Origin: Paraperibacillus marinus
GTDB taxonomy: Bacteria; Bacillota; Bacilli; Bacillales; DSM-1321
Direction of reading: 5' to 3'
DNA length: 64,000 bases
NCBI RefSeq assembly: GCF_046237605.1
Contig: NZ_CP143542.1
Location: 1,674,001 to 1,738,000 of the forward strand
Shown: positions 7,678 to 15,566 of the stretch, one piece after another
Layout of the letters: each line of letters opens with the position of its first letter
Position numbering within the stretch: the stretch's first letter is position 1
The notes under the pieces: generated by a model
The model's database searches: none
What the model was told of the DNA's origin: nothing
Seen by the model: the letters and a program-made list of their open reading frames with translations, nothing else
Position numbers and translations under genes: made by a program

Positions 7678-7709
7678 ATCCCTGTCGATTCCGGCGGGGA
7701 TATATTTTT
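7678..7709 (+). terminator. Terminator after deoD
   Basis: TATCCC pairs with GGGATA across the loop, followed by TATTTTTG. Confidence 0.65.
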
Positions 7710-7799
7710 GTTTCCTGCCCTTTTACAGCACTGGGGTGGTTTTAAGTTTTTAATTAAGTGTTAAAATGATAGTAATGATTACGAAAGGTGTCCTTTAAC

Positions 7800-8603
7800 A
7801 TGAAAAAACAGCTAGCGGGTATATCGATAGCCTCAGCACTTCTTCTAGGAGGGTGCGGTGCTGGCGATCTGCCATTCATAAAGAAAGATGAAAAGAGCCA
7901 GGAAGAAACTTCCTCGCCGAATAAAAAGGATGAGGAGAAGGGAAAGACGGATGAAAGAACATCGATCCCTGCTTCTTCCTATAATGAAATACAGGAAGCC
8001 GGCGGCAAAAAAGTGATCCAAAACGCTGAAAATATTCTTGTCCTCGTCAACAAAGAGTATACCCTTCCAAGGGATTACACTCCAAGCGATCTAGTAAAAC
8101 CGGAAGTAAGATTCTCTTTCGGGGAATCTGATGAAGAAAAGTCTTTTCTCAGAAAGCCGGCCGCAAAGGCGCTTGAAGAGATGTTCCGGGCTGCGGATGC
8201 AGACGGAATCGAGCTGTATGCCGTATCAGGCTACCGATCCTTCAATCGGCAGGAACTTCTGTTCCAGACAGAAATAGACCAGGTGGGAAGAGAGAAGGCA
8301 AGGCAGTCTGTAGCCTATCCAGGCACAAGCGAACATCAGACAGGCCTCACCATGGACATTGCCAGCCAGAGCACGGATCTACTCCTGACCGAAGGATTTG
8401 AATCTGTTCCCGAAGGCAGATGGCTGACGGAAAACGCCTTTAAATTCGGTTTCATACTCCGCTATCCAAAGGGCAGGGAGCACGTGACAGGCTATCAATA
8501 TGAGCCCTGGCACTTCAGGTATGTCGGACGGGAAACGGCAGCACTCATCCATGACAGGAATTATACACTGGAAGAATTCTTTAAAATGGGAAAAAAAATA
8601 TAA
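7800..8603 (+). CDS. Lipoprotein D-alanyl-D-alanine carboxypeptidase, VanY/M15B family (YodJ-like)
   Basis: 267 residues. A lipobox LLLGGC puts a diacylated Cys at about residue 20, followed by a charged linker, so it is anchored on the outer face of the membrane. The C-terminal domain has the M15B zinc-peptidase signatures: SGYRSFNRQ, SEHQTGLTMDIA (zinc His/Asp) and EPWHFRYVG (catalytic/zinc Glu and His). It should trim terminal D-Ala from peptidoglycan stem peptides. The ATG at 7800 is preferred over an upstream GTG because AAAGGTG is correctly spaced. Its place beside deoD matches yodJ in B. subtilis. Confidence 0.88.
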   Translation: MKKQLAGISIASALLLGGCGAGDLPFIKKDEKSQEETSSPNKKDEEKGKTDERTSIPASSYNEIQEAGGKKVIQNAENILVLVNKEYTLPRDYTPSDLVKPEVRFSFGESDEEKSFLRKPAAKALEEMFRAADADGIELYAVSGYRSFNRQELLFQTEIDQVGREKARQSVAYPGTSEHQTGLTMDIASQSTDLLLTEGFESVPEGRWLTENAFKFGFILRYPKGREHVTGYQYEPWHFRYVGRETAALIHDRNYTLEEFFKMGKKI

Positions 8604-8693
8604 AACCTGTTAAAATAAGAAACAGAAACAACGAAGGCTGCCCTTTAACCAGGAACCTCCCTGAAGGACGGGGCACGAACGATATTAACGTCT

Positions 8694-10202
8694 TTGAAAG
8701 TGGTGAACGTATTGGACGAAGAAAAACAGCAGGATGGCAGAACAGAAGTGGAACAGGAAAATAAAAACACTGGTGACGGGAGATATATACGCATAAAAAA
8801 ATTCCCATTTATTATGGGGATATTTCTTTTGATTTTTTTATCTGCCGGAATCACACTTCTTGTGCTTACCTTTGGCGATGAAAAACAGGTGCAGCCGATA
8901 AGCCGTGACCGGAGGGAATTCGACAAACTCTATTCCGCTTATGATACTCTTAACAATAAATATTACACAGATGTCAAGGAAGAAAAACTGATTGACGGTG
9001 CCATAAAAGGCATGATTTCTTCTTTGGATGATCCATATACTGATTATATGGATGAAAAACAGGCTGAAAGCTTCAATGAAAGCATATCCTCGAGCTTTGA
9101 GGGGATAGGAGCAGAGGTTCAGCAGAAGGATAATCAAATTGCCATCGTTTCTCCGATTAAGGGGTCTCCCGCTGAAAAAGCAGGCCTTAAACCACATGAC
9201 ATAGTAGTAAGTGTGGATGGCAGGAAGTTAGAGGGAATGAGCGCCAATGAAGCTGTCCTTCTTATCCGCGGAAAGAAGGGGACTAAGGTTAACCTGGTCA
9301 TACAGCGTGAGGGGGTACAGGAACCTATAAAGGTAACAATCGTCAGGGATACGATTCCAATTGAAACTGTATATGCCAAGATGCTGCCTGATAAAATTGC
9401 CAGGATCCAGGTTACCAGCTTTTCAGAGCGGACAGGAGCGGAGCTTGAAAAAGCGATGAAGGATATGCAGAATCAAGGGATGAAGGGGATGGTCCTTGAC
9501 CTTCGCCAAAACCCTGGAGGACTGCTGGATCAGGCCATGAAAATAGCAAGCCTCTTTGTGCCGAAAGATGAGGTTGTCTTTCAGGTAGAGAGCAAGACGG
9601 GCAGAAAAGAAGTGGCTCGTTCTGAGAATACCAGCGGAAAACCGGAATTTCCTGTGGCAGTTCTTGTCGATGAAGGGAGTGCCAGTGCGTCTGAAATAGT
9701 GGCCGCTGCATTGAAGGAATCTGCAGACATCCCGCTTGTGGGAGTGAAAACATTCGGAAAGGGAACCGTCCAGACTACACAAAAATTCCAGGACGGCTCC
9801 AATGTAAAATACACCATGGCGAAGTGGCTGACACCTGACGGTAACTGGATCCATAAGAAAGGGATTGCGCCTGATGTGGAGGCGAAGCTCCCTGCTTATG
9901 CCAGCCTGCCATTCATATCACCGGAGAAAACCCTGAAGCAGGGAATTTCCTCCGCTGATATCAAGGCTGGTGAACAGATGCTCCAAGCCCTGGGCTATAA
10001 CCCTGGAACAATAGACGGATACTTTGATAAAGAACTTCTGGAAGCTGTCAAAGAATTCCAAAAAGATGAGAAGCTTGCGCAGAACGGTCAGATACAAGGA
10101 GATACAACAGTTGCGCTGATGAACAAAATCAGGGATAAAATTCAAAAGCATGACGTGCAGCTGGACAAGGCTGTACAAACCCTGAAAAAACAGATTAAGT
10201 AA
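8694..10202 (+). CDS. ctpA: S41-family C-terminal processing protease (CtpA-like)
   Basis: About 500 residues. A basic, charged N-terminus is followed by one transmembrane segment (about 38-60), a PDZ domain with SFEGIGAEV and GLKPHDIVVSVDG, the S41 core with catalytic Ser in DEGSASASEIVAAAL and Lys in FGKGTVQT, and a C-terminal peptidoglycan-binding module (LQALGYNPGTIDGYFD). The domain order is that of Bacillus CtpA/CtpB; synteny with deoD/yodJ favours CtpA. The start is uncertain among TTG 8694, GTG 8700/8703 and TTG 8712, none with a strong binding site. Confidence 0.9.
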   Translation: MKVVNVLDEEKQQDGRTEVEQENKNTGDGRYIRIKKFPFIMGIFLLIFLSAGITLLVLTFGDEKQVQPISRDRREFDKLYSAYDTLNNKYYTDVKEEKLIDGAIKGMISSLDDPYTDYMDEKQAESFNESISSSFEGIGAEVQQKDNQIAIVSPIKGSPAEKAGLKPHDIVVSVDGRKLEGMSANEAVLLIRGKKGTKVNLVIQREGVQEPIKVTIVRDTIPIETVYAKMLPDKIARIQVTSFSERTGAELEKAMKDMQNQGMKGMVLDLRQNPGGLLDQAMKIASLFVPKDEVVFQVESKTGRKEVARSENTSGKPEFPVAVLVDEGSASASEIVAAALKESADIPLVGVKTFGKGTVQTTQKFQDGSNVKYTMAKWLTPDGNWIHKKGIAPDVEAKLPAYASLPFISPEKTLKQGISSADIKAGEQMLQALGYNPGTIDGYFDKELLEAVKEFQKDEKLAQNGQIQGDTTVALMNKIRDKIQKHDVQLDKAVQTLKKQIK

Positions 10203-10211
10203 AAGAAAGAA

Positions 10212-10248
10212 GGGGCAGGAACCCGCCAGCGGGAACTGCCCCTTTATT
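10212..10248 (+). terminator. Terminator after ctpA
   Basis: GGGGCAG pairs with CTGCCCC, with an inner CCCGC/GCGGG helix, followed by TTTATT. Confidence 0.85.
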
Positions 10249-10334
10249 CAATAGGCGTTTTCTAGAGGATTGTTGTTTTTAAAGAGGTATGTGAGGAGAT
10301 TAATTTATTTAGCAATTGGATTTACGCTTCAGGT

Positions 10335-10709
10335 GCGTGACTCCTGATCTAGCTTCGAGGCTTTCGACCCTCGGGTCATAAGCCAAGCCAGCCAGGGAAA
10401 GACAGAGCACTTCCCCTAGCTGACTTGTCTTATGCAAGGCTTTTGCATAAGTGCGACTAAGCTTCTGTCACAGCAAGCGCTCGCCAATCAGCAAGTCTTC
10501 TTTCGCTAACGCATAAGTGCGACTAAGCTTCTGTCGCAGCAAGCGCTCGCCAATCAGCAAGTCTTCTTTCGCTAACGCATAAGTGCGACTAAGCTTCTGT
10601 CTTCGCTAGCGCTCGCCAATCAGCAAGTCTTCTTTCGCTAACGCATAAGTGCGACTAAGCTTCTGTCTTCGCTAGCGCTCGCCAATCAGCAAGTCTTCTT
10701 TATCAGGTC
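10335..10709 (+). repeat. Dispersed repeat A, copy 1, with four tandem 66-bp units
   Basis: Contains a conserved core (GAGGCTTTCGACCCTCG, GCATAAGTGCGACTAAGC, GCGCTCGCC, CAAGTCTTCTTT) that recurs in opposite orientation at 15567-15753. Inside it a 66-bp unit starting GCATAAGTGC is repeated at 10445, 10511, 10577 and 10643; units differ mainly in a six-base block (ACAGCA/GCAGCA/TTCGCT) and the last is slightly short. No reading frame is supported here. The repeat looks like a non-coding interspersed element enlarged by local tandem duplication. Confidence 0.85.
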
Positions 10710-10786
10710 GCTGCTTTTCAAAAAGTGAATGAGTTATATAAGATTTCCGTCTTCATTCTGCATCCATTGATTCAGTTTGAAAAGCA

Positions 10787-10903
10787 CCGTTCTCCGCCTT
10801 CCTGGGAGCAGCGGGAGAGATGAGACCCCGCAGGTAAAGCCGAGGAGGCTCACCGCCCGCCCCGCACATGTGGAGTGCCTGCAGCGGAAATCCACTTTTT
10901 TAT
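10787..10903 (+). repeat. Dispersed repeat B, copy 1 (Bacillaceae GC-rich intergenic repeat)
   Basis: GC-rich block with CAGCGGGAGAGATGAGACC, GCCGAGGAGGCTCACCGCC and GCAGCGGAAATCCAC. It is the reverse complement of the block at 15392-15509 and resembles a repeat I know to be common between genes of many Bacillus-related genomes. It lies directly upstream of the GTPase gene. Confidence 0.85.
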
Positions 10904-10962
10904 TCAACAGCCACAATATATGCTTAAACAGGCGTTCAACAAAAGAAAGGTGGAGGGAAAGT

Positions 10963-11892
10963 ATGGGCCAAACGGAAATATACATATTAGGCGGCTTTTT
11001 AGGGAGCGGTAAGACAACTCTTTTAGGCCATATAATCAAAGAAGAAAGGAAAACGGGAAGAAAGATTGCCGTGCTTATGAATGAACTTGGCAAAGTATCT
11101 CTTGATTCTTATTTCATTGAAGAAGGAATTCCCTTAAAGGAACTTTATGATGGCTGCATCTGCTGTACGCTCCAGGATAAGCTGGAAGTCCAGATACATG
11201 AACTGCTCCAGGGAGAAGAGCTTGATGCCATTTATATAGAAACAACCGGGGCAGCACATCCTGTCGAAGTATTGGATGGAATTATGTCACCCCTATTTGC
11301 CGATAAATTGATGTATAAAGGAATTATTACTGTGGTAGACCTGCTCAGATGGAGGGATATAGAAACTTTTTCTCCACAAATAAGGCAGCTGATCATGGAG
11401 CAGGTACATCATGCTGACTTAATCATTCTCAATAAAATTGATCTCGTCAGCGAAGCAGAGGCTGCCGGGCAGGTCTACAAGATACAAGCCCTGAATGAGG
11501 GTGGCAGAATCCTGATGACGGAACATGCCCGCATCCCCATTGAACAGATTTATTCCTTAAGGCTTACCAGGAAGAAAGAACATAAGGCCGCAGATGTAGT
11601 ACGGCAATTGAAGCTTCAGGCGGTCCTGCATGAATTTAGGGGGGAGATAAAGCAGAGTCTTTTCGAAGATTGGATCAGGAGCCTCCCTGAGACGGTGTAT
11701 CGCATGAAGGGATTTATCAAGCTGTCAAGCAGTTCCAAACCGGTTCTTTTCCAGTATTCTTATGGAACTCCTCTATATATGCCACAGGAAATGAATATGC
11801 CGCTGAAGCTGGTGATCATAGGAGAAAATATTAAGGCTGACGAAATAAAGGAAAGCCTGCTGCAGATAGAGACAGAAAAACAGGGGGAATAG
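10963..11892 (+). CDS. CobW/YciC-family P-loop GTPase, putative metal chaperone
   Basis: 309 residues. N-terminal Walker A GGFLGSGKTTLL (about 9-20), the family-defining metal site CICCTL, a switch/GTP region with ETTGAAHP, and the base-recognition motif NKIDL. The family (CobW, YciC/ZagA, YjiA) inserts Zn or other metals into target proteins. The ATG at 10963 with GGAGGGAAAG upstream is chosen; the frame runs back into repeat B but that part is not genic. The stop codon TAG uses the first G of a Tn3-type terminal repeat, so the 3' end abuts a transposon insertion. Confidence 0.88.
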   Translation: MGQTEIYILGGFLGSGKTTLLGHIIKEERKTGRKIAVLMNELGKVSLDSYFIEEGIPLKELYDGCICCTLQDKLEVQIHELLQGEELDAIYIETTGAAHPVEVLDGIMSPLFADKLMYKGIITVVDLLRWRDIETFSPQIRQLIMEQVHHADLIILNKIDLVSEAEAAGQVYKIQALNEGGRILMTEHARIPIEQIYSLRLTRKKEHKAADVVRQLKLQAVLHEFRGEIKQSLFEDWIRSLPETVYRMKGFIKLSSSSKPVLFQYSYGTPLYMPQEMNMPLKLVIIGENIKADEIKESLLQIETEKQGE

Positions 11893-11929
11893 GGGTACCG
11901 TCAGGAAAACGAGGAATTGCAACGCTAAG
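11892..11929 (+). repeat. Left 38-bp terminal inverted repeat of the Tn3-type element
   Basis: Starts GGGG and ends ACGCTAAG, the conserved outer and inner ends of Tn3-family repeats; exactly 38 bases. Part of it (CGTCAGGAAAA, 11899-11909) can also pair with TTTTCCTGACG at 11934-11944. Confidence 0.85.
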
Positions 11930-11969
11930 CCTATTTTCCTGACGATTCTCCCGTTATTGATTGACAACG

Positions 11970-12489
11970 TTAAGAAAGTTTAAGTGGTCTTAAAAAATCT
12001 AATGAGATCATTTTCTCCGTATTAAAATGGTATTCTTCTAGCAAATTAATATGTTCCCAGCCTAAAGGTGACATATATTGCAATAAATCTTCATTAAACT
12101 ACCTGTCCGCTTTTGATATTCAACAGCTTTTGTTAGATGCAGAGTATTCCAAATACTGATGGCCAGCCCTTTGAAGCTGATAATGTATGCTTCGTTCCCC
12201 AAGCTCTCCTTGTTTTCCGAAGAAAATATTTCTTGCCAGTCCATTCAAGGCTTCACCTTTATTCAATCCTCTTTGTATTTTTCTTCTTATTCATCCGAAA
12301 TGTAACTAAGAATAAAAATTGTTTTTTCTTGTCTCCCTATTTCGCGTGAGGTTGTAGCTATGCTGTTTTGTCTAGAATAAAAACTTAATTTTCCCCATAA
12401 TAAGGGATGCGGGACTGTTCCTTCTCTTAATGAATGGGCTGATCGCCAAATATCCCCATTATTTTCTTCAATGACTTTTGTATAGAAAA
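11970..12489 (-). pseudogene. tnpA: Tn3-family transposase (TnpA), C-terminal remnant with frameshifts
   Basis: Reading the minus strand from 12489 down gives, in successive frames, segments typical of the end of Tn3 transposases: SFYSRQNSIA...REIGRQEKTIFIL, then IQRGLNKGEALNGLARNIFF, then ISIWNTLHLTKAVEY, then LLQYMSPLGWEHINLLEEY and a final RPLKLS stop at 11970. At least three frameshifts and one in-frame stop separate the pieces. Roughly 170 of about 950-1000 residues remain. Inactive. Confidence 0.88.
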
Positions 12490-12515
12490 TTCATTTCATA
12501 TAGAGGTGGAAATTT

Positions 12516-13478
12516 ATGCCTAAAATTGACAATATGTTAGCAATTTTATGGATGCTTCGTTCAGGTCAAAAAATTACTGCAAAACAAATTTCAGAAAAGT
12601 TAGAGATGAATATAAGGACTGTATATCGTTATATTGATACAATTTCAACAAGTGGCGTACCTATAATTTCAGAACCAGGACATAACGGTGGATACACTTT
12701 ATTGAACAATTTTATTGAAGCTCCTCTTTTTTTTGATTTTGAGGAGCAAACTTCACTATTTCACGCTGCTGTTTTTGCAGAAGAAGCCGGATATTATGGA
12801 GGTGAAGCACTGAATAGGGCCATTTCAAAACTAAGTAAATACGCAAATCAAGAGCAGGAAACAAAGATAAACCAACATTTAACTAGTCTTGAAGTGATAA
12901 GTAGCTTTAGTTCACTCTCTATGAAACCTTTTTTGAAGGAGTTGGAGCAGGCAGTAGCTGAAGAGTATTCAGTAAAACTTCTTTACCATAAAAGTGGCGA
13001 AGAGCAATTACATTATAGATTGGTCGATCCGTACAAAATTATCTATTGGAATAATAAGTGGTATGTGATTGGATTTTGTCATCTTAGGAATGATACCCGT
13101 AGTTTTAGAGTAGATCGAATTGAAAGTCTAAACCTAACCGAAAATAAGTATAACCAGCCAGAAAATTTTTCAGCACGTGAATTTTTTATAAAAAATCTCC
13201 TTCCAACTTTAGAAGATAAGGAAGGGATTATTTCTTTGGTTATTAATGGGGATAAAGGTGTATTGGCTGATATTTGCCAACATTGGTTTTTAGGACATTA
13301 TTTACAAGAACGGACTTCAAATCAAGCAGTTTTTCTTCTTGAAAAAGAAATATTACATACATATGTACCTTATTTACTTTTACCGTACAATAAATCTATT
13401 AAAGTTATTGAGCCAGTAAGTCTTAAGAAAAGACTTATTGAAGTCCTGTCGGAATTAATAAAATTTCATCAAGAATGA
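12516..13478 (+). CDS. YafY/YobV-type transcriptional regulator (HTH_11 + WYL)
   Basis: 320 residues: an N-terminal winged helix-turn-helix (KITAKQISEKLEMNIRTVYRYIDTI) followed by a WYL-type domain containing YRLVDPYKIIYWNNKWYVIGFC and RSFRVDRIESL, and a WCX-like C-terminus. WYL regulators sense small ligands or nucleic acid and are usually local regulators. GAGGTGG precedes the ATG. Clearly AT-rich compared with flanking housekeeping genes. It lies inside the Tn3 remnant and probably controls the DJ-1 gene 75 bases downstream through the palindrome between them. Confidence 0.88.
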   Translation: MPKIDNMLAILWMLRSGQKITAKQISEKLEMNIRTVYRYIDTISTSGVPIISEPGHNGGYTLLNNFIEAPLFFDFEEQTSLFHAAVFAEEAGYYGGEALNRAISKLSKYANQEQETKINQHLTSLEVISSFSSLSMKPFLKELEQAVAEEYSVKLLYHKSGEEQLHYRLVDPYKIIYWNNKWYVIGFCHLRNDTRSFRVDRIESLNLTENKYNQPENFSAREFFIKNLLPTLEDKEGIISLVINGDKGVLADICQHWFLGHYLQERTSNQAVFLLEKEILHTYVPYLLLPYNKSIKVIEPVSLKKRLIEVLSELIKFHQE

Positions 13479-13520
13479 TAACTTCCCTGACGTTAACTGT
13501 CAGGGAAGTTATCTTATAAT
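13477..13520 (+). promoter_or_regulatory. Perfect 15-bp-arm palindrome overlapping a promoter for the DJ-1 gene
   Basis: GATAACTTCCCTGAC (13477-13491) and GTCAGGGAAGTTATC (13499-13513) are perfect inverted arms. A promoter TTAACT (13493-13498), 16-base spacer, TATAAT (13515-13520) overlaps them, with its -35 in the palindrome centre. It could be an operator for the WYL regulator, a terminator of the regulator gene (no good T-run follows), or both. Confidence 0.6.
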
Positions 13521-13553
13521 TGCTATATAAATTGTGATTGGGAGTGTTATTGG

Positions 13554-14186
13554 ATGCAAACAAAAAAAGTTTTTCTATATGTATTTAATACAATGTCGGA
13601 CTGGGAATATGGATATTTAATTGCTGAACTAAACTCAGGAAGATATTTCAAAAAAGATTTAGCACCTTTAAAAGTAATTACAGTAGGAGCTAATAAAGAA
13701 ATGATTACTACTATGGGAGGACTGAGCATAAAACCAGATATTTCCCTTGATGAATGTACTCTTGAGAGTAAAGATCTTTTAATTTTACCAGGAGGGACAA
13801 CTTGGAGTGAAGAAATTCATCAGCCTGTCCTGGAAAGAATTGGCCAAGCTTTAAAGCTTGGCACTATTGTTGCTGCAATTTGTGGTGCAACTGAGGGACT
13901 AGCGGGTATGGGGTACTTAGATACTAGAAAGCATACAAGTAATAATTTAGAATATACTAAAATGGTATGTCCTAACTATAAAGGGGAAAAGTTCTATGAG
14001 GTGGGATCTGTTGTATCTGATGCGAATTTAGTTACTGCATCAGGAGTAGCTCCTCTGGAATTTGCAATGGAGGTACTGAGAAAAATAGATGTATTTACAC
14101 CAGATGCCCTACATTCATGGTATAACCTAAATAAGACTCATAAACCTGAATACTTCTTCCAGTTAATGAATTCAATAAATAAATGA
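13554..14186 (+). CDS. DJ-1/PfpI family protein (type 1 glutamine amidotransferase-like)
   Basis: 210 residues with the DJ-1/PfpI core: N-terminal VFLYVFNTMSDWEYGYLIAEL, LLILPGG, and the nucleophile elbow AAICGATEGLA holding the reactive Cys. Family members act as deglycases, chaperones, proteases or hydratases; B. subtilis YoaZ is a comparable stress protein. GGGAGTG precedes the ATG. AT-rich like the regulator before it, and both lie between the transposon ends. The substrate is unknown. Confidence 0.88.
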   Translation: MQTKKVFLYVFNTMSDWEYGYLIAELNSGRYFKKDLAPLKVITVGANKEMITTMGGLSIKPDISLDECTLESKDLLILPGGTTWSEEIHQPVLERIGQALKLGTIVAAICGATEGLAGMGYLDTRKHTSNNLEYTKMVCPNYKGEKFYEVGSVVSDANLVTASGVAPLEFAMEVLRKIDVFTPDALHSWYNLNKTHKPEYFFQLMNSINK

Positions 14187-14194
14187 AGTAACTG

Positions 14195-14240
14195 AAAAGC
14201 TCAATTTCTCTATTTTGATTTGTAGAGAAGTTGGGCTTTT
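14195..14240 (+). terminator. Terminator after the DJ-1 gene
   Basis: AAAAGCTCAA..TCTCTA pairs with TAGAGAA..TTGGGCTTTT around a short loop. Confidence 0.75.
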
Positions 14241-14254
14241 AAATTTGGAATCTC

Positions 14255-14292
14255 CTTACCGTTATAAATCTCTATCTTCCTGACGCTGCCAC
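14255..14292 (-). repeat. Decayed right terminal repeat of the Tn3-type element
   Basis: Aligned without gaps to the reverse complement of 11892-11929, 26 of 38 positions match, including CTTA, CGTT and an unbroken TTCCTGACG block. Confidence 0.6.
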
Positions 14293-14364
14293 TATTAACC
14301 GTTTTAAAACGACTTTGTTGGGGGAATATAGTCTGTATAAGATCACCCAAAGGGGGAAAATACT

Positions 14365-14547
14365 ATGCCATGGACAAAAAGTGACTATCCTGCCTCGATG
14401 AAAAATCTGGATAAGCCAGTCAGGGAAAAAGCCATAGAAATTGCGAATGCCATGCTTGAAGAAGGATATGAAGAAGGCCGTGCCATACCCATTGCCATTG
14501 ATAATGCAAAGGATTATGTGAAAAACCACGGAAAAGATAAAGAATAA
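14365..14547 (+). CDS. Small conserved protein, probable stress-related
   Basis: 60 residues, MPWTKSDYPASMKNLDKPVREKAIEIANAMLEEGYEEGRAIPIAIDNAKDY..., a widespread small family whose signature is DYP.SMKNL plus EGRAIPIA. Members often sit at the N-terminus of larger general-stress proteins. No enzymatic residues are evident and the function is unknown. AAGGGGGAAAATACT precedes the ATG. Followed by its own terminator. Confidence 0.8.
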   Translation: MPWTKSDYPASMKNLDKPVREKAIEIANAMLEEGYEEGRAIPIAIDNAKDYVKNHGKDKE

Positions 14548-14586
14548 CCTATCATTTTAAGTGGTATTTCACGATTTATTAACATT

Positions 14587-14612
14587 CCCGGCTACTTGCC
14601 GGGTTATTTTTT
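14587..14612 (+). terminator. Terminator
   Basis: CCCGGC/GCCGGG around TACTT, followed by TTATTTTTTT. Confidence 0.85.
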
Positions 14613-14663
14613 TGTTAAACTATAAGGAAGAACCCGTTTTTATCCTGAAAGGACAGATTCCAT

Positions 14664-15074
14664 TTGAGAAAAGAAAAGATAAATGAACTGATAAATTATC
14701 ATAGGACTTTTTATAGAATGATCCGCAATGAATTGCAGCTCATTTATGGAAATGCGATCAATGGCAATGAGTTTGCAGTATTAAGATTTTTATACATAGC
14801 TGGTCCTCAAAAGGCTTCTGCCATTTCCCAGGATCTGAAGGTATCTGCAAGCCATATAACAAATGTAACAGATATCCTGGTCAAGAAAGGCTATATTACA
14901 AGAAAGAGGACTGACCAGGATCGAAGAATCGTTAAAATAGCGCTCACCGATGAAGGAGAAGCGCTATATCTCGAATTGGCAAAAAAACGTTCAGAATATT
15001 TTACAGAAAAGTTTGGCGTGCTTTCAGAAGAAGAACTCACGCAATTTACAGACCTTTATAGGAAGCTGCTATAA
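14664..15074 (+). CDS. MarR-family transcriptional regulator
   Basis: 136 residues from a TTG at 14664 (AAAGGA upstream). Winged helix region ASAISQDLKVSASHITNVTDILVKKGYITRKRTDQDRRIVKIALTDEGEAL has the typical recognition helix and the DxR(R) wing. Dimeric ligand- or redox-responsive repressors are usual. No obvious target gene is adjacent: the next gene is convergent and the previous one has its own terminator. Confidence 0.9.
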   Translation: MRKEKINELINYHRTFYRMIRNELQLIYGNAINGNEFAVLRFLYIAGPQKASAISQDLKVSASHITNVTDILVKKGYITRKRTDQDRRIVKIALTDEGEALYLELAKKRSEYFTEKFGVLSEEELTQFTDLYRKLL

Positions 15075-15086
15075 AAATGGATGGTA

Positions 15087-15332
15087 CTATCTGTCCATCG
15101 CCCCGAAAGCGGCGAAAGTCGATTCGTCCCCAACGGTCCCGCATGTACCGCACTGGATCCTGTATTTAGGTCCGTTGTAACGGAAATGAAAAGGGTCGAG
15201 GCTTTCACTGGCATATTCCTCTAATACGCGGCCCGTAACGGAATCCACCTTTTTATATGCTGGCATCTGTTCAATAAAATTAAATCGGGAGCGGTTTGTT
15301 TTACACTTAGGACATCTCAGGGGCTGTTCCAT
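15087..15332 (-). CDS. Small zinc-ribbon protein of unknown function
   Basis: 81 residues with a split zinc ribbon: CPKC near the N-terminus (7-10) and CGTC about 55 residues later, and a conserved-looking YNGPKYRIQCGTCG. GGAGG lies before the ATG on the minus strand. Convergent with the MarR gene (12-base gap). It resembles nucleic-acid-binding zinc ribbons but I do not recognise the family. Confidence 0.7.
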   Translation of the reverse strand: MEQPLRCPKCKTNRSRFNFIEQMPAYKKVDSVTGRVLEEYASESLDPFHFRYNGPKYRIQCGTCGTVGDESTFAAFGAMDR

Positions 15333-15391
15333 TACTATACCTCCATTTTGTTTAAGTTTTTTCGCATACTATGTTGCATTTGAACAAGAGA

Positions 15392-15509
15392 GTGGATTTC
15401 CGCTGCAGGCACTCTACCTGCGCGGGGCGGGCGGTGAGTCTCCTCGGCTTTGCCTGCGGTGTCTCACCTGTCCCGCAGCTCCCGCATTGAAAAGCGGAAG
15501 CGGTGCCTG
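15392..15509 (-). repeat. Dispersed repeat B, copy 2, inverted relative to copy 1
   Basis: GTGGATTTCCGCTGCAGGC, GCGGGGCGGGCGGTGAG, CTCCTCGGCTTTGCCTGCGG: the reverse complement of 10787-10903 with scattered differences. Confidence 0.85.
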
Positions 15510-15566
15510 CCAAATAAAACTTAGTTATAGCTCAAATACCACTAACATGGCAGGCAGAGACAAGAT

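Larger units (their letters stand above)
11892..14292. mobile_element. Degenerate Tn3-family transposon, 2.4 kb, carrying a WYL regulator and DJ-1 gene
   Basis: The left end is a textbook 38-bp Tn3-family terminal repeat (GGGGTACCG...ACGCTAAG, 11892-11929). A remnant of the transposase C-terminus ends 40 bases inside it, as in intact elements. The right end is a decayed inverted copy at 14255-14292 (26 of 38 matches by hand). The expected 5-bp duplication is decayed (GAATA left, TATTA right). Most of the transposase and any resolvase are gone. The two intact genes inside are clearly more AT-rich than the flanks, fitting foreign origin. Confidence 0.75.

Noticed and set aside
10445..10706. CRISPR-like array (regularly spaced repeats)
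   Set aside because: The 66-bp units are contiguous tandem copies without unique spacers, and no cas genes are present.
10777..10962. N-terminal extension of the CobW-type GTPase
   Set aside because: The extra 62 codons are translated repeat B, and a good ribosome binding site precedes the ATG at 10963.
12062..12349. Independent small genes on either strand of the Tn3 remnant
   Set aside because: The minus-strand translation in several frames reproduces Tn3 transposase segments, so open frames here are fragments or shadows.
14293..14330. Alternative transposon right end using GGGGGAATA near 14319 as a match to the left flank
   Set aside because: The terminal CCCC expected at a Tn3 right end is absent there; the 26 of 38 match at 14255-14292 is better.
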